Shown: positions 1-10,438 of the stretch, piece after piece
Layout of the letters: each line of letters begins with the position of its first letter
Position numbering within the stretch: position 1 is the first letter of the stretch
Notes under the pieces: model-generated
The model's input: the letters and a program-made list of their open reading frames with translations, nothing else
What the model was told of the DNA's origin: nothing
The model's database searches: none
NCBI GenBank assembly: GCA_009823395.1
Contig: CM020515.1
Span: 14,677,489 to 14,741,488, forward strand
Length of the DNA: 64,000 nucleotides
Direction of reading: 5' to 3'
From: Thamnaconus septentrionalis
Lineage: Eukaryota; Chordata; Actinopteri; Tetraodontiformes; Monacanthidae
Position numbers and translations under genes: made by a program

Positions 1-74
1 TGTGCATTCATTTTCAAAATCAGTGTCTTGCAGCTGTAGAAAATCCTAAGAAAATGTGTTTTTATTTGCCCTAC

Positions 75-726
75 CTTGCTCAGTGTCAGTGCTGTCCAGC
101 TCTGGTGGCTCCTGTTTAATAACTACCGAGTCGTCCTGCTCTGTCTGTAGATTTGGTGCCTGGTGATTCATAATTATCATATATTATTATTGTTGTTGTA
201 TTCGTGAGAATCTATCAAGGCAAGAGAATGAGACAGTTGCTCAGACAGTAACCCACGCCTGGTGTCGCTGCATGCTCTTCGCCTCGGTGCAGGCTCCTCC
301 ACCCGGTTGTTGACGTGATGCTCCCCCCTGGACTCTCGCTGAAATGCACCGGTAACGTCAGAATAACGGGGAGACAGATCTCAGAAGACTGCAATAGATC
401 GCTACTAAGTCGACCACACACCTCTTTTTGACAGTCCTCGTCCTCTCCGACTCCAGCGCCCCGTCCTCAGCAGCCCTGCCCGCGGCAAGACACGCCGCGG
501 CGGCCGTCGTCGCCTCCTGGTGGCTCCCCTGCGCCATGCGCAGCAGTTTCTCCATCAGCTGCAGTTTCTCGGTGAGCGAGGCGATCTCGTTGCGTCCTCG
601 GGTGATCTCGATTTTCAGCATCTTGGACTCGATCTCCACCAGTTTGCTGATTTCCGCCACGGCCGCTCTGGACAGAGCGTCCATGATGGAGAGCAGCTGC
701 GTTTGGAAGGAGAAGGCCGTCGACAT
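75..726 (-). CDS. N-terminal exons of a teleost C2H2 zinc-finger-type protein (partial, runs off the window)
   Basis: The minus strand opens with an ATG at 726-724 and reads MSTAFSFQTQLL..., then a charged helical stretch (about residues 20-70) of the kind found at the N-terminus of many fish zinc-finger proteins. A second exon at 144-75 encodes VIKQEPPE, a textbook SUMO-attachment motif (psi-K-x-E), and ends at a good donor (CAAG/GTAGGG). No zinc fingers are visible; they would lie beyond position 1. The exon 1 donor is uncertain. The best-looking site (after 422) leaves phase 2, which would put a stop codon into exon 2, whereas exon 2 needs phase 0. Phase-0 donors exist (for example the GTAGCG just downstream), so the junction is unresolved. 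The role is probably transcriptional regulation in the nucleus, by family resemblance only. Confidence 0.6.
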
Positions 727-953
727 GCTCCTCGCGACCGTACCGTCTTGGGTTGAAAGGCGCGCACGAGACGAGCCGATACCTCCGCGTGGCCTCGAGG
801 TGAGGGTCTCCCCTTTCAAATCAGTTGGCGTGGGACACGAGTCGCACGGCGAGCACCAGGCGAAGTGAAGTGAACGGCTCCTCTCCCAGATCGGTTTGTT
901 TTTGACGCAGTGTCTCCCTCTGCCGGCTGGGCGCATGCATCACTCCCAACATT

Positions 954-1280
954 ACGGAAGCGCGTTGCTGCCACACTAGAGAAAAACCAGGGCTCAGTTA
1001 TAATTTGAAACTAACTCGTTACTTTTGTGAAATTACTACGCAATTTCGTTTGGTTTTCACGTTATTTCGAGATTAATGTTACGTTGTTTCGTGAGACTAC
1101 CTCGTTATGTCGTAATAATTTTCACGTTATAACGTGAAATTGTCACGTCATTTTGTGAAACTACACGAAATTCCGTGATAGTTTCACGCTATTTCGTGAA
1201 ACTTTAACGTTTGATGGATTCCAGTTATACGATGATACTGAGCCCTTTTTTCTTCTAGTGTGGCAGCAATGCGCTTCCGT
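954..1280. mobile_element. Small non-autonomous inverted-repeat element (MITE)
   Basis: The ends are inverted copies of each other over about 45 bases: ACGGAAGCGCGTTGCTGCCA at the left and its near-perfect reverse complement ending at 1280. Flanks 946-953 (ccaacatt) and 1281-1288 (ccaacgta) match at 6 of 8 bases, which could be a decayed 8-bp target duplication (hAT-like). The interior (about 1008-1205) is built from irregular repeats of a motif like TTTCGTGAAACT and its complement. It carries no coding capacity. Confidence 0.75.
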
Positions 1281-1872
1281 CCAACGTAAACCGGTTTTCA
1301 AAAGAAAAAACTGTAGCAACTACAGGGACCACAATTCAGTGTGTGTGTAAACAAGGCGTGCGATTGGCTCGTGGAATTCGTTTTCAGGAAGTGGCGCTCG
1401 GAATTACATTTGCCGACTGAAAATCCTCATGATCTGACTGAGACTGACACTTGCAGTTGGTAAGGAGACCTTTCTTCACTTGAAACTGCAGTTCTGGAAC
1501 GCAACACGGTGGCTCAGTCGTTGACAGTTTTGCAAGTAGCCACTGTTATATGATGTATTTAAATGTAGAGTTAGCAAAGTGCTTTTTTTTTTTTTTTTTA
1601 TCCTCTTGCTTCCCACAGTGATATCTCAATATTATCAGTCTACTGCTACCCGAGGCTATAGTTGATTTTTAGTAATGCGGTATTCGCGTGTGGGTTATCC
1701 TCATCCACACCAGTTGCGTGGAACTCGAACTCATCACGATGTCTTGCATACGGGTGTTGTTTTTTTTTTTGTTTTTTTTTTTTTTTTGTTTTTTTGTTAA
1801 CACTTCCTAGTCCATCGCTCTAAGCGTGTTCCTGTAATTCTGCGTGTCCTCCCCAGTCACACCTCCTCCATC
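1281..1872 (+). promoter_or_regulatory. Upstream region of pgls
   Basis: No gene is seen here. The stretch holds two poly-T tracts (about 1582-1600 and 1759-1797) and the presumed promoter and 5' UTR of pgls. An upstream noncoding exon is possible but cannot be placed from sequence alone. Confidence 0.35.
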
Positions 1873-3241
1873 ATGGCCGGCAGACGAGTCGTGGTCTTCC
1901 CTTCATCGGCGGAGCTCGGGCCCGCGCTAGCCCATCTGGTGACGTCACGTGCCGCGAGGGCCATCAGCTCCCAGGGCAGGTTCACCCTGGGGCTGTCTGG
2001 TGGAAGCCTCGTGTCCATGCTCAGCAAAGAACTGCTCGCCCTGCCGGACCTAGACTGCAGCAAGTGGGTGGTGGGCTTCTGTGACGAGCGCCTGGTTCCT
2101 TGTGACGACCCAGAAAGCACCTATGGACTGTACAAGGTACCGACTCAACCAATCTCTGCTGGTGGTGGATGAGTGATGGTCTGCAATGTGTGGTGACTGT
2201 GGTCAAGTGAATAAAAAGAAGCTGTGTTTCATTTGCAGAATCAGTTATTTTCTAAAGTCAACATCAGTGACAGCGGGATCCTAACTATTGACCCCTCCCT
2301 GTCGGTGAACGAGTGTGCCGAGGACTATGCACGCAAACTGAAGGAGGTGCAGAATCTTCACTTCTTTTAAAACTGCTTTTGCTCGAGAGTCGTGTGAACA
2401 TGTTTGTTTTTTTGCAATTCTGTGAGTGATCTTTTTTTGTGAATATTAAACCTACAGGCCTTTCCAAATGACAGTTTGCCTGTGTTTGATATGTTACTGC
2501 TGGGAATGGGACCAGACGGACATACATGTTCCCTCTTCCCAGAGCATCCTCTGTTGCAGGTGAGAGTTGCATTTTGCAAGTTTTTTTCCCATACATATTA
2601 TTTCTGATTGGCATTAAGCTCCACTTGCTGTGCTGCCATGGCATCGTCCCCCTTGCTGTGCACCTAAGAGGAAGAGTGCAACATGTTGCATCATCTATTT
2701 GACAGTTATATGTTGCTACTACCTGCATTGCACATGTTGGATTACAACATTGTTTTTGTCGAATACTCAGGAAACAAAGAAGATTGTGGCCCCCATCAGT
2801 GACTCTCCAAAACCACCACCACAGCGTGTAACTATGACGTTACCTGTGGTCAACTCTGCACGCTGTGTTACATTTGTATCAACTGGAGGAAGCAAAGCAC
2901 CAGTTTTAAAGGTAGCATTTTATTCTAGTTTTTATTTCAGGGGAAATGAATCAAGTTCAGCTAATTTCAGAACTAAGTTCTTGATTATTTAACAGCACAT
3001 TTTACCCTCATACTGTGCAACAGACACCATGTGGGTAAATGTATGTTGTGCAGTTAAGACCCTATAATGAAACATATTGGCATCTTTCTCACAGGAGGTG
3101 CTGGAGGGCAGAGAGGGTCCAGCTTTTCCTGCAGCACGTGTCATCCCGACGAATGGTGAGCTGTTCTGGCTTGTCGATGACCCGGCAGCTGCCTCCCTAA
3201 CCATCCAGGTGGAGAGGCTTGGAACTGGGGCCAAACTGTAG
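1873..3241 (+). CDS. pgls: 6-phosphogluconolactonase (PGLS)
   Basis: This enzyme hydrolyses 6-phosphogluconolactone to 6-phosphogluconate, the second step of the oxidative pentose phosphate pathway, in the cytosol. Coding exons are 1873-2136, 2239-2346, 2458-2559, 2771-2911 and 3095-3241; all introns are GT-AG and every junction keeps frame. The product is 253 residues, close to the human protein (258). Family signatures are readable: [10 protein letters not shown] near residue 40 (phosphate-binding loop of the NagB/6PGL fold), FCDERLVP near residue 66, and [16 protein letters not shown] in exon 3, which holds the conserved GPDGH active-site segment. The start was chosen because MAGRRVVVF precedes the first beta strand and no earlier in-frame ATG fits. 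Introns are only about 90-210 bases. Confidence 0.95.
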
Positions 3242-3280
3242 AGCTTTCTAGGTCACGAGGTCAACACTACAGAGTGAAAG

Positions 3281-3286
3281 AATAAA
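3281..3286 (+). promoter_or_regulatory. Polyadenylation signal of pgls
   Basis: An AATAAA lies 40 bases after the pgls stop codon. A second copy near 3373 could serve as an alternative. Confidence 0.6.
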
Positions 3287-3855
3287 ATCAGAATTGAGAG
3301 ACGGTAAAGTTGTTTAGTAAACATTCCTGCTTCCTTATGGTTTATGTAAAAAAATAAAGATTGAATACTGTACAATAAAGTGGGACTGGATGGGAATTTG
3401 CGTCTCTGTGTGAGTGCTTCTATTAATAGACTAACTTTTTTTCTATCAAGATGACTAAATAAATCCTTCACGTCTTCTGACCTGAAAACACAGAAATACA
3501 ATTGTGTTGTGGTTACAATTTATAGCGATAGAGGGGGTTGGTTTATTAGATTGTGTCTAGGATTTGTAAAAAAAAAAAAAAAATCAAACATCTCCAGGGC
3601 CTTACAAACGTTAAAATTGATTTTTTTTTTTTTTTAGGCGGTATGGTTTCGAGTGCGGACCATCCCCTTTAAGACCGCCGCTTCAACTCCGCCCCTTTAA
3701 AGCTCAACTTCGCGCTGTGTTGTCACACTGGGAGCTATTCCACTGATTTTTGTGTCTGTGTGTCTCTGTGTTAACCCCTCTGCCTGGCTGCAGATTCACC
3801 TACCAACCCTTAGAACCGTTGTTTTCGTATCGTCAAATCTTCGCTGGTTGTCGCG
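3287..3855 (+). promoter_or_regulatory. Intergenic spacer and presumed colgalt1 promoter
   Basis: A short spacer separates pgls and colgalt1, which are in the same direction. A GC-box-like CCGCCCC lies near 3690, shortly before the likely 5' UTR. Two homopolymer runs (A near 3570, T near 3622) are present. No other gene is seen. Confidence 0.4.
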
Positions 3856-6800
3856 ATGCTCGGGGAGGCCTTCCTCCCCGCTGCCCTGCTCCTGCTCCTG
3901 CCGTCCTGCTGCACTCCAGTCCGGGCATATTTCGCCGAGGAGCGCTGGAACCCCGAGTCTCGGCTGCTCGCTCCGCGGGTCCTCCTCGCGCTCATTTGCC
4001 GCAACTCGGAGCACTCGTTGCCTTATTTCCTCGGCGCAATCGAGCGTCTCAATTACCCCAAGGAGCGAATGGCTGTGTGGTAAGCTGTCCCGGTTTAGCT
4101 CTTTACCTCTTTTGCCCCTTTTCACTCCCCAGACTGCACCAATTTTATGTCGCAACTTCAACAGTAGTGGTTGGTGTGTTTTTTAAAGGTTTTCTGAAAT
4201 TGACTAAATATATTTTTGGATCTATTTTTGTAATTTGTAGGCCAGATGTGAATCGCATCTGGTTACTGTGCATCGATCTGTATACGTGGAGGGGAGGGGA
4301 CGATCCCGAGCCGTCCACGAGGGGGCTGTAAGGGTTAATGAGTCCTCCATCTCGCAGGGAAATACTGACTGCAGCATATTTATAATAGAGTGACTGATTG
4401 CCATGGTTATGTTGGAGGTCAGACACGTGATTTACAGCCATGACAGCCAGTCTGGTAGCTTTTGTACGTTTGCAAAAATTGTTTTCTTCTTAAAATGAGA
4501 TGCAAAAGATGTTACAGAAATAAAATGTGTTTCCAGACAGTAATTGATCACAATACTTCAGGCTTTTTTGGAGAAGATTTGTGTCATTTTCATTCGTGCT
4601 AAGGAAAAAAAAATTAAGCTGTGTAATGACTGTTTTTTGATCAATGTCACATCAAAGTTTCTGGGAGTTTCAGCTGGAATTTATGACCATCCAGGGCAAC
4701 TGCACCGCAGGAAAGGCAAATGCACATTGCACATCATTAAAACACACGTCTCTGCCCAGGCAACTTAAGAGAAGTCAAAAGGAGGCACTTTCCACATGGT
4801 AACTGACAACATGCTCCAACAAACCCCTTTAACCCAACTCCCTCTGGAGCTCACTGAGGTTGGTTCAACTTGTTTGGTGGAGAGAAAGTGTCGTCATCGT
4901 TGATGCGTTCAGTGTTTGCTGCCCGTAACATTTGTACAAATATGTTTGAGGTAAGGACAGCTTTGTTTTAACATTCTGCAAACACATTCAGCTGCGTCTG
5001 GGAAGTGCAAACAGCCGTAGGACGTAAACACCATGCTCCGCACTTTTCACCGTGCCTTTTTTACGGCATCTAGTGACGGTGCCAAATCCTGGCACACTTA
5101 AATTGTCCAACCCTCCTTTTTTTTTTACAAGTTTGGTGTCTGTAATTAGTTTTACTGAAGCAACAACTGAATTGATGCATTTTAAACTCTTTTTTTCATG
5201 CAGAAGGTTTAAATTCATGCCTTTCACAAATATTTATTTGAGTGCTACCTGAGACAGCTGAGCCACTCCTATTCAGAGTTTGCGAATTTCGAAGGACGAA
5301 CACAATGTCATGGTTTAGCAAAGAAGTGTTTTCACATATCCTTGTAGAATCTTCCATCCGTCCACAGATACGTCCACATACTTCTCAACAAAACACAAAT
5401 CCAGCTGACGTGTTCAGCCGTTTTATTTAAGCTGCAAATGCTGTTCATATTTATACACATGCAAATATTCTAGCACACTTTTGTCCGATGATTCAGATGA
5501 CTTTCCCCTTGATCAATGCTGCTCAAGATGTGCTTTAAAAAAGTGCCTTGATGTTGCTGAAGCTTGTATAATTCCTTTCCAGTCGTGTCTGTTCTCTCGT
5601 CTTGAGACAATGATCATGACAAAAGAGAACCCTGAGCCTTTGTCATCTGAGTTGTGCTCTCGTCTTACGGATCTTTTCACTGTTTGACCTCAATACGGCG
5701 TCATTGCTCCATTCATTTGTTCCTACTGCTTTCCCTTTTTTGTTTTGTTTTGTTTAGTTTTTTGCCTCCAGAGGTGTTGACTCATATCACTTGTCGGCCT
5801 TGTCATCTGTCTTATCGACAGGGTAGCAACGGATCATAACCAGGACAACACCACTGTCATTCTCCGCGATTGGCTCGTGAAGGTGCAAAACTTTTACCAC
5901 TATGTCGAATGGAGGCCCAAAGAAGAACCCACGTAGGTCACTCACAATACTCTGCTGTTAGACTGCCTTGACTCCTAACACGGTTGAGTCAGTCTTACTG
6001 ATGTTCTACTGTCACCTTCAGAAAATATGCGGAGGAAGACAGTTCAAAGCACTGGATTGATCCCCGATACGAACACGTCATGAAACTTCGACAAGTTGCC
6101 CTGGAGTCGGCTCGTGAGATGTGGGCAGACTACTTTATGGTAGGCGAACAGAATTCATCTTTACAAGCTCAAATAAAAGCTCAATAGCACTGGATGTTTC
6201 TATTTCAAGCTTTTATTCAGCACTTTCACCCAAGTCTTTATAATCTTGTAATAGCTGCTACAGAATAACAACTGTAGCGAGGCAACAGTTTTTGTCCTCG
6301 AGGGTTAAAGTTGATCTGGTCTGGTTCACTCATGGAAGAAACACAAAGCTTTGACGCAGACTCTACCGTCATTTTGAAATGCCGCTCAGTTCATGTTTCC
6401 TATTTGTATTCCCTGGCTCACAGTGTCAGGCCTGAGTGGGTTGTAATTTAAAGTGACGTCCATCCAAAATTGCAATAATTCTGTGCTGGAATCTTTTTTG
6501 AAATCCGCCTCGGCCTTCTCCTTTTAAAACAGTTTAAAGATGATCCATCGCTGGGGTTTTCTTCTCTCCTGCAATTATAACTTTGCGGTGTATTTCTGAC
6601 CTTCAAACTGTTTCTTTTTAAAGATGCACCGTTTCAGTTGCAGGTGTTCTCCACAAGTCTTTTGGCTGTTCACTCCTGTCCCTCCTGTCTATCCTGTGTA
6701 GTTGGTTGACTGCGACAACCTCCTCACCAACCCTGACGTGCTGTGGAAGCTGATGAAGGAAAACAAGACGGTCATCGCGCCAATGCTGGATTCTCGAGCG

Positions 6801-8894
6801 GCGTACTCCAACTTCTGGTGTGGGATGACCTCCCAGGTAGCGGATTCAGAACGTGGTCAAGCATTTCCATAAAGCCTCTCTGGATTTAGCTGTAAAAAAT
6901 TTCCCTCTGGTTGTCGTCGCAGGGCTACTACAAGCGCACCCCAGCCTACATACCCATCAGGAAGCAGTTGCGAAAAGGCTGCTTTGCAGTTCCCATGGTG
7001 CACTCCACCATGCTGATAGACCTCAGAAAGGAAGCATCCAGGCAGCTGGCTTTTCACCCACCTCACCCAGAGTACAGCTGGGCGTTTGATGACATCATTG
7101 TGTTTGCCTACTCTGCTCGCATGGCAGGTATTTCACAACTCCACAATCCTCAGTTTCCGGGAATCTCAAATGCTTCGACTTGAAATTGCACGTGGTTTGT
7201 GTGCTTTGCGCAGAGGTCCAAATGTATGTGTGCAACAAAGAGACCTACGGTAACTTGCCCGTGCCGCTGCGAGCCCACAACACTTTGCAGGACGAGGCTG
7301 ACAGCTTCTTGCACTCCCTCCTAGAGGTCAACGGTCAGTGCGCAGACAGAGTTCTTCACCTTTGCATCCAGCTTCCCTGTTTCTCCTCCCAGTGCCGCTT
7401 GCTCACATAACTGCTGCCATTTTCTGCATCCATCCTCCCTCTCACCATGCAGTGCGAAATCCCCCCGTGATGCCCTCCAAATACGTACACGTCCCCAGAA
7501 AGCAACCTGACAAAATGGGCTTTGATGAGGTGAGTAAAGACGTGAAGATGGAGCCTGCAAAAAAATGACCCCTTCTTTGGTCTGTTTCTTCGGGCTGAGC
7601 GCATGAACCCCAACCCCCGCCACCAGGAGTCTGAAAGTCCACTCTTGCTGCTATCACCACCCACGTAGGTGTTCATGATAAACTTGAAGAGGCGGAAGGA
7701 CCGCCGGGACCGCATGCTGAGGGCGCTGTATGAGCAGAGGATCGCGTGTAAGGTGGTCGCCGCTGTAGATGGGAAGTAAGTTTTCTTTTGCTCCGCTGCT
7801 TCACACATTTTCCCCATTGTCTGACACCAGACGACGCAACTGCCATTCCTAAACCTGTCAATTTGTCCTGGTTCCGCCCCAGAGCGATAAATGTCAGCGA
7901 GGTCCACACAATGGGCATCCACATGCTACCCGGCTACAGCGACCCCTACCACGGTCGCCCGCTGACAAAGGGCGAGCTCGGCTGCTTCCTGTCCCACTAC
8001 AACATCTGGAAGGAGGTGAAAGATGGAGGCAAAGAATTTGAAGATTCAGGAATTTTTAAAGTGGGATGACGTGTTCATTTTTTTTCCGCCTGGTCTCAGA
8101 TCGTGGAGCGTCGCCTTCAGACCTCCCTGGTGATCGAAGATGATCTGCGCTTTGAGGTCTTTTTCAAACGTCGCCTGATGAACTTGATGAGTGAGGTGGA
8201 GGAAGAGGGTCTGGACTGGGATCTCATGTGAGTCGTGATATTTTATCCTTTTCCTTCCAACTTACCAGCTGGTTTACTATTCTCTTCTTCCTTTTTTCTC
8301 ACAGTTACATCGGTCGGAAGAGGATGCAGGTGGATCACCCGGAGAAGGCTGTTCCTCATATACACAATTTAGTGGAGGCCGACTATTCCTATTGGACTTT
8401 AGGCTACATGATATCATTGGAAGGCGCGGAAAAGCTTTTGAGCGCAGAACCACTGAAGAGGATGTTGCCAGTGGATGAGTTTCTCCCCATCATGTACAAT
8501 AAGCACCCAGTGTAAGTGTTACTTCAACTTTCAAATCGCATGTTCCTGTAAGATTTGCTTTTTTGCTGTTTTTAGCTAAAAAAAAAAGACAACTATTCTA
8601 AATTTAAATGATTTTCATCTCCATAGGTCTGATTATATGGAACAGTTTGAAACCAGGGACCTGAAAGCATTTTCCGCCGAGCCCCTTTTAGTGTATCCCA
8701 CTCACTTCACGGGGGACGACGGCTACATCAGTGACACAGAGACGTCCACAGTGTGGGACAATGACAAAGTTCGCACAGACTGGGACAGAGCTCGCTCAGG
8801 CAAAACCCGACAGCAGGAAAAGATCAGCGCCGAGGCCCAAAATTCCGACGTCCTCCAGTCTCCTTTGGACAGTTCGGCGCGGGACGAGCTATGA
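3856..8894 (+). CDS. colgalt1: Procollagen galactosyltransferase 1 (COLGALT1, GT25 family)
   Basis: The enzyme transfers galactose from UDP-galactose to hydroxylysine in collagen and collagen-domain proteins inside the ER. Coding exons: 3856-4079, 5822-5932, 6022-6139, 6702-6836, 6923-7127, 7214-7333, 7453-7529, 7669-7775, 7883-8015, 8100-8227, 8305-8511, 8627-8894; all phases agree. The product is about 610 residues (human 622). A hydrophobic signal peptide ([16 protein letters not shown]...) opens the protein and the last four residues are RDEL, an ER-retrieval signal, so both ends agree with an ER-luminal enzyme. The first GT domain has a DxD motif as VDCDN (residues around 153, exon 4), where I recall human VDADN. 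The second has EDDLRFE in exon 10. [24 protein letters not shown] and [11 protein letters not shown] are near-identical to the human enzyme. Intron 1 (1.7 kb) is the longest. Confidence 0.96.
4080..5821 (+). other. Intron 1 of colgalt1
   Basis: A 1.7 kb intron bounded by G/GTAAGC and CGACAG/G. I see no gene or clear repeat inside it. Several short open frames on both strands look like chance. Confidence 0.6.
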
Positions 8895-9764
8895 GGGCAA
8901 TCAAAAAAGGCCAGTTTTGGAGCCGCATGTAACTAAAACACATCTTGTGCATTAACCAAGGTGGATTTTTGATACTTTTTATTTGGACAATAACAAGGAC
9001 TAGAGGTATATTTTGTCAAAATGAGCAGAAAATCTTTAAAGGGATTCGCCGTCTCCTCATTTTTATTTCATTTTATTTGTTTTACTCTGCAGAGGCACTA
9101 AACTTGCCATGTTAAAATGCCATTTGCAGTGCCCAGCACCTCTCTGTCATACAGAAATTAGCCGAAGAATGCAGTTCTAATTTCACGTCACACTGTGATA
9201 TACTTGCCATTTTATTTTTTCGTATTCTTTTCCAATATTCAGCCTGTTGGAAGAGTGCACAGTGGCCTTTTTCCAAAGTGTTCTCCTGAAATGAGCCCAC
9301 AGTTGTACTAACCTGGTTTATTGCTCAGTTATTCATGCCAAAAACATCTCACATGCCAACAAACATTACGCCTCACCGTTCTGAGCCACTGGGAGCGGCC
9401 CAGAACTGTGGTGACTGAGCAGGTGTGTTTAAATGTTACATATGGTAGAATTAACTTGTTTTTAAGATTGATGCAGAGAAACTGGTGAATACACTTGAAA
9501 AATAGATGGTCTTGGATGGCATGTAGCATTCGATCATAACAGCCTACATCTACTCTTTGTATGTTTTGCTTTGTCACTTTTTGTAGGGGGGATTACTTAA
9601 ATTATGCAATCCCACAACAATGGAACAATCACACTTTGTTTTTCACATTATTTATTTTGTGGCTTTATTCATCTTTCAGGAAAGTCTGCTTCTGAAGGAC
9701 CGTGCCTGTCACCCATGGATTTTTTTTCACACAAGGAATGTTAGATTGCAGTATGTGCCATCAA

Positions 9765-9770
9765 AATAAA
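9765..9770 (+). promoter_or_regulatory. Polyadenylation signal of colgalt1
   Basis: AATAAA followed by a T-rich stretch, about 870 bases after the colgalt1 stop; the intervening AT-rich DNA fits a 3' UTR. Confidence 0.5.
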
Positions 9771-10438
9771 AGGTTTTATTTTTTATTTAAAAGAGTTGGG
9801 TTTGTGATCAGTGGAGTCTTAAGTGTGCACACCTGATGCAACTGATTGATGCAACTGACTTGGACATTTGTATTTGCAACTTTGCAACTACTGATGAGTG
9901 CATGAGAATCTCTCGTGTTTTATCTTGGTCGGCCTGAGGGTGTCATCATTTCACCAACACTACCGTGCCCATTAGGTAAGAGTAACAATGGAGTACAAAT
10001 GCACAGAGGACATTTTGAAATGTGGACGTCCTCATTGAAGTTTCCTCATTGGCTTTATTTGCCCTCAGAATTCATCAGAATCCTGAAGAATTTTTTTTTT
10101 ATGATTATAGTTCCTTATCTGTGTTATTGGTACTTTCAATTTTAGCAAGAGCAACAAAAAAGATCCCACAAAGGACCATTAGGTGCCCCGTGGCTCTATG
10201 GACATCCCCTGTCTTGACATGGTGCTCTGTGGGGTTTAGTGCTGCTCACAGTCACCAAGCATTTATAATAAGTCACCACAATCCAGGAAAGAGCAACACT
10301 TTCTCATTGTGTGGTGTGGTGTGTTGGTAGCGTAGGTGGGGCCTTCACAGACACTAAGAAGCACTTCCTCTTCCTCTGCTGTCAAAAACATTGACCAACC
10401 TCTGTGCTTCGAGTTGAATATGCTTTGTAGAGAGCAAG
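9771..10438 (+). promoter_or_regulatory. Intergenic spacer and presumed gmip promoter/5' UTR
   Basis: No gene is seen. Near 10360-10378 the sequence cacttcctcttcctct carries ETS/PU.1-type cores (GGAA on the minus strand), which would suit a gene used in blood cells; this is inference from the motif only. Confidence 0.35.

Noticed and set aside
428..868. 146-codon plus-strand frame
   Set aside because: Antisense of the zinc-finger-type first exon, whose minus-strand reading has clear family features.
3750..4331. 193-codon frame overlapping colgalt1 exon 1
   Set aside because: Shadow frame of the GC-rich first exon; the colgalt1 frame at 3856 has a signal peptide and matches the family.
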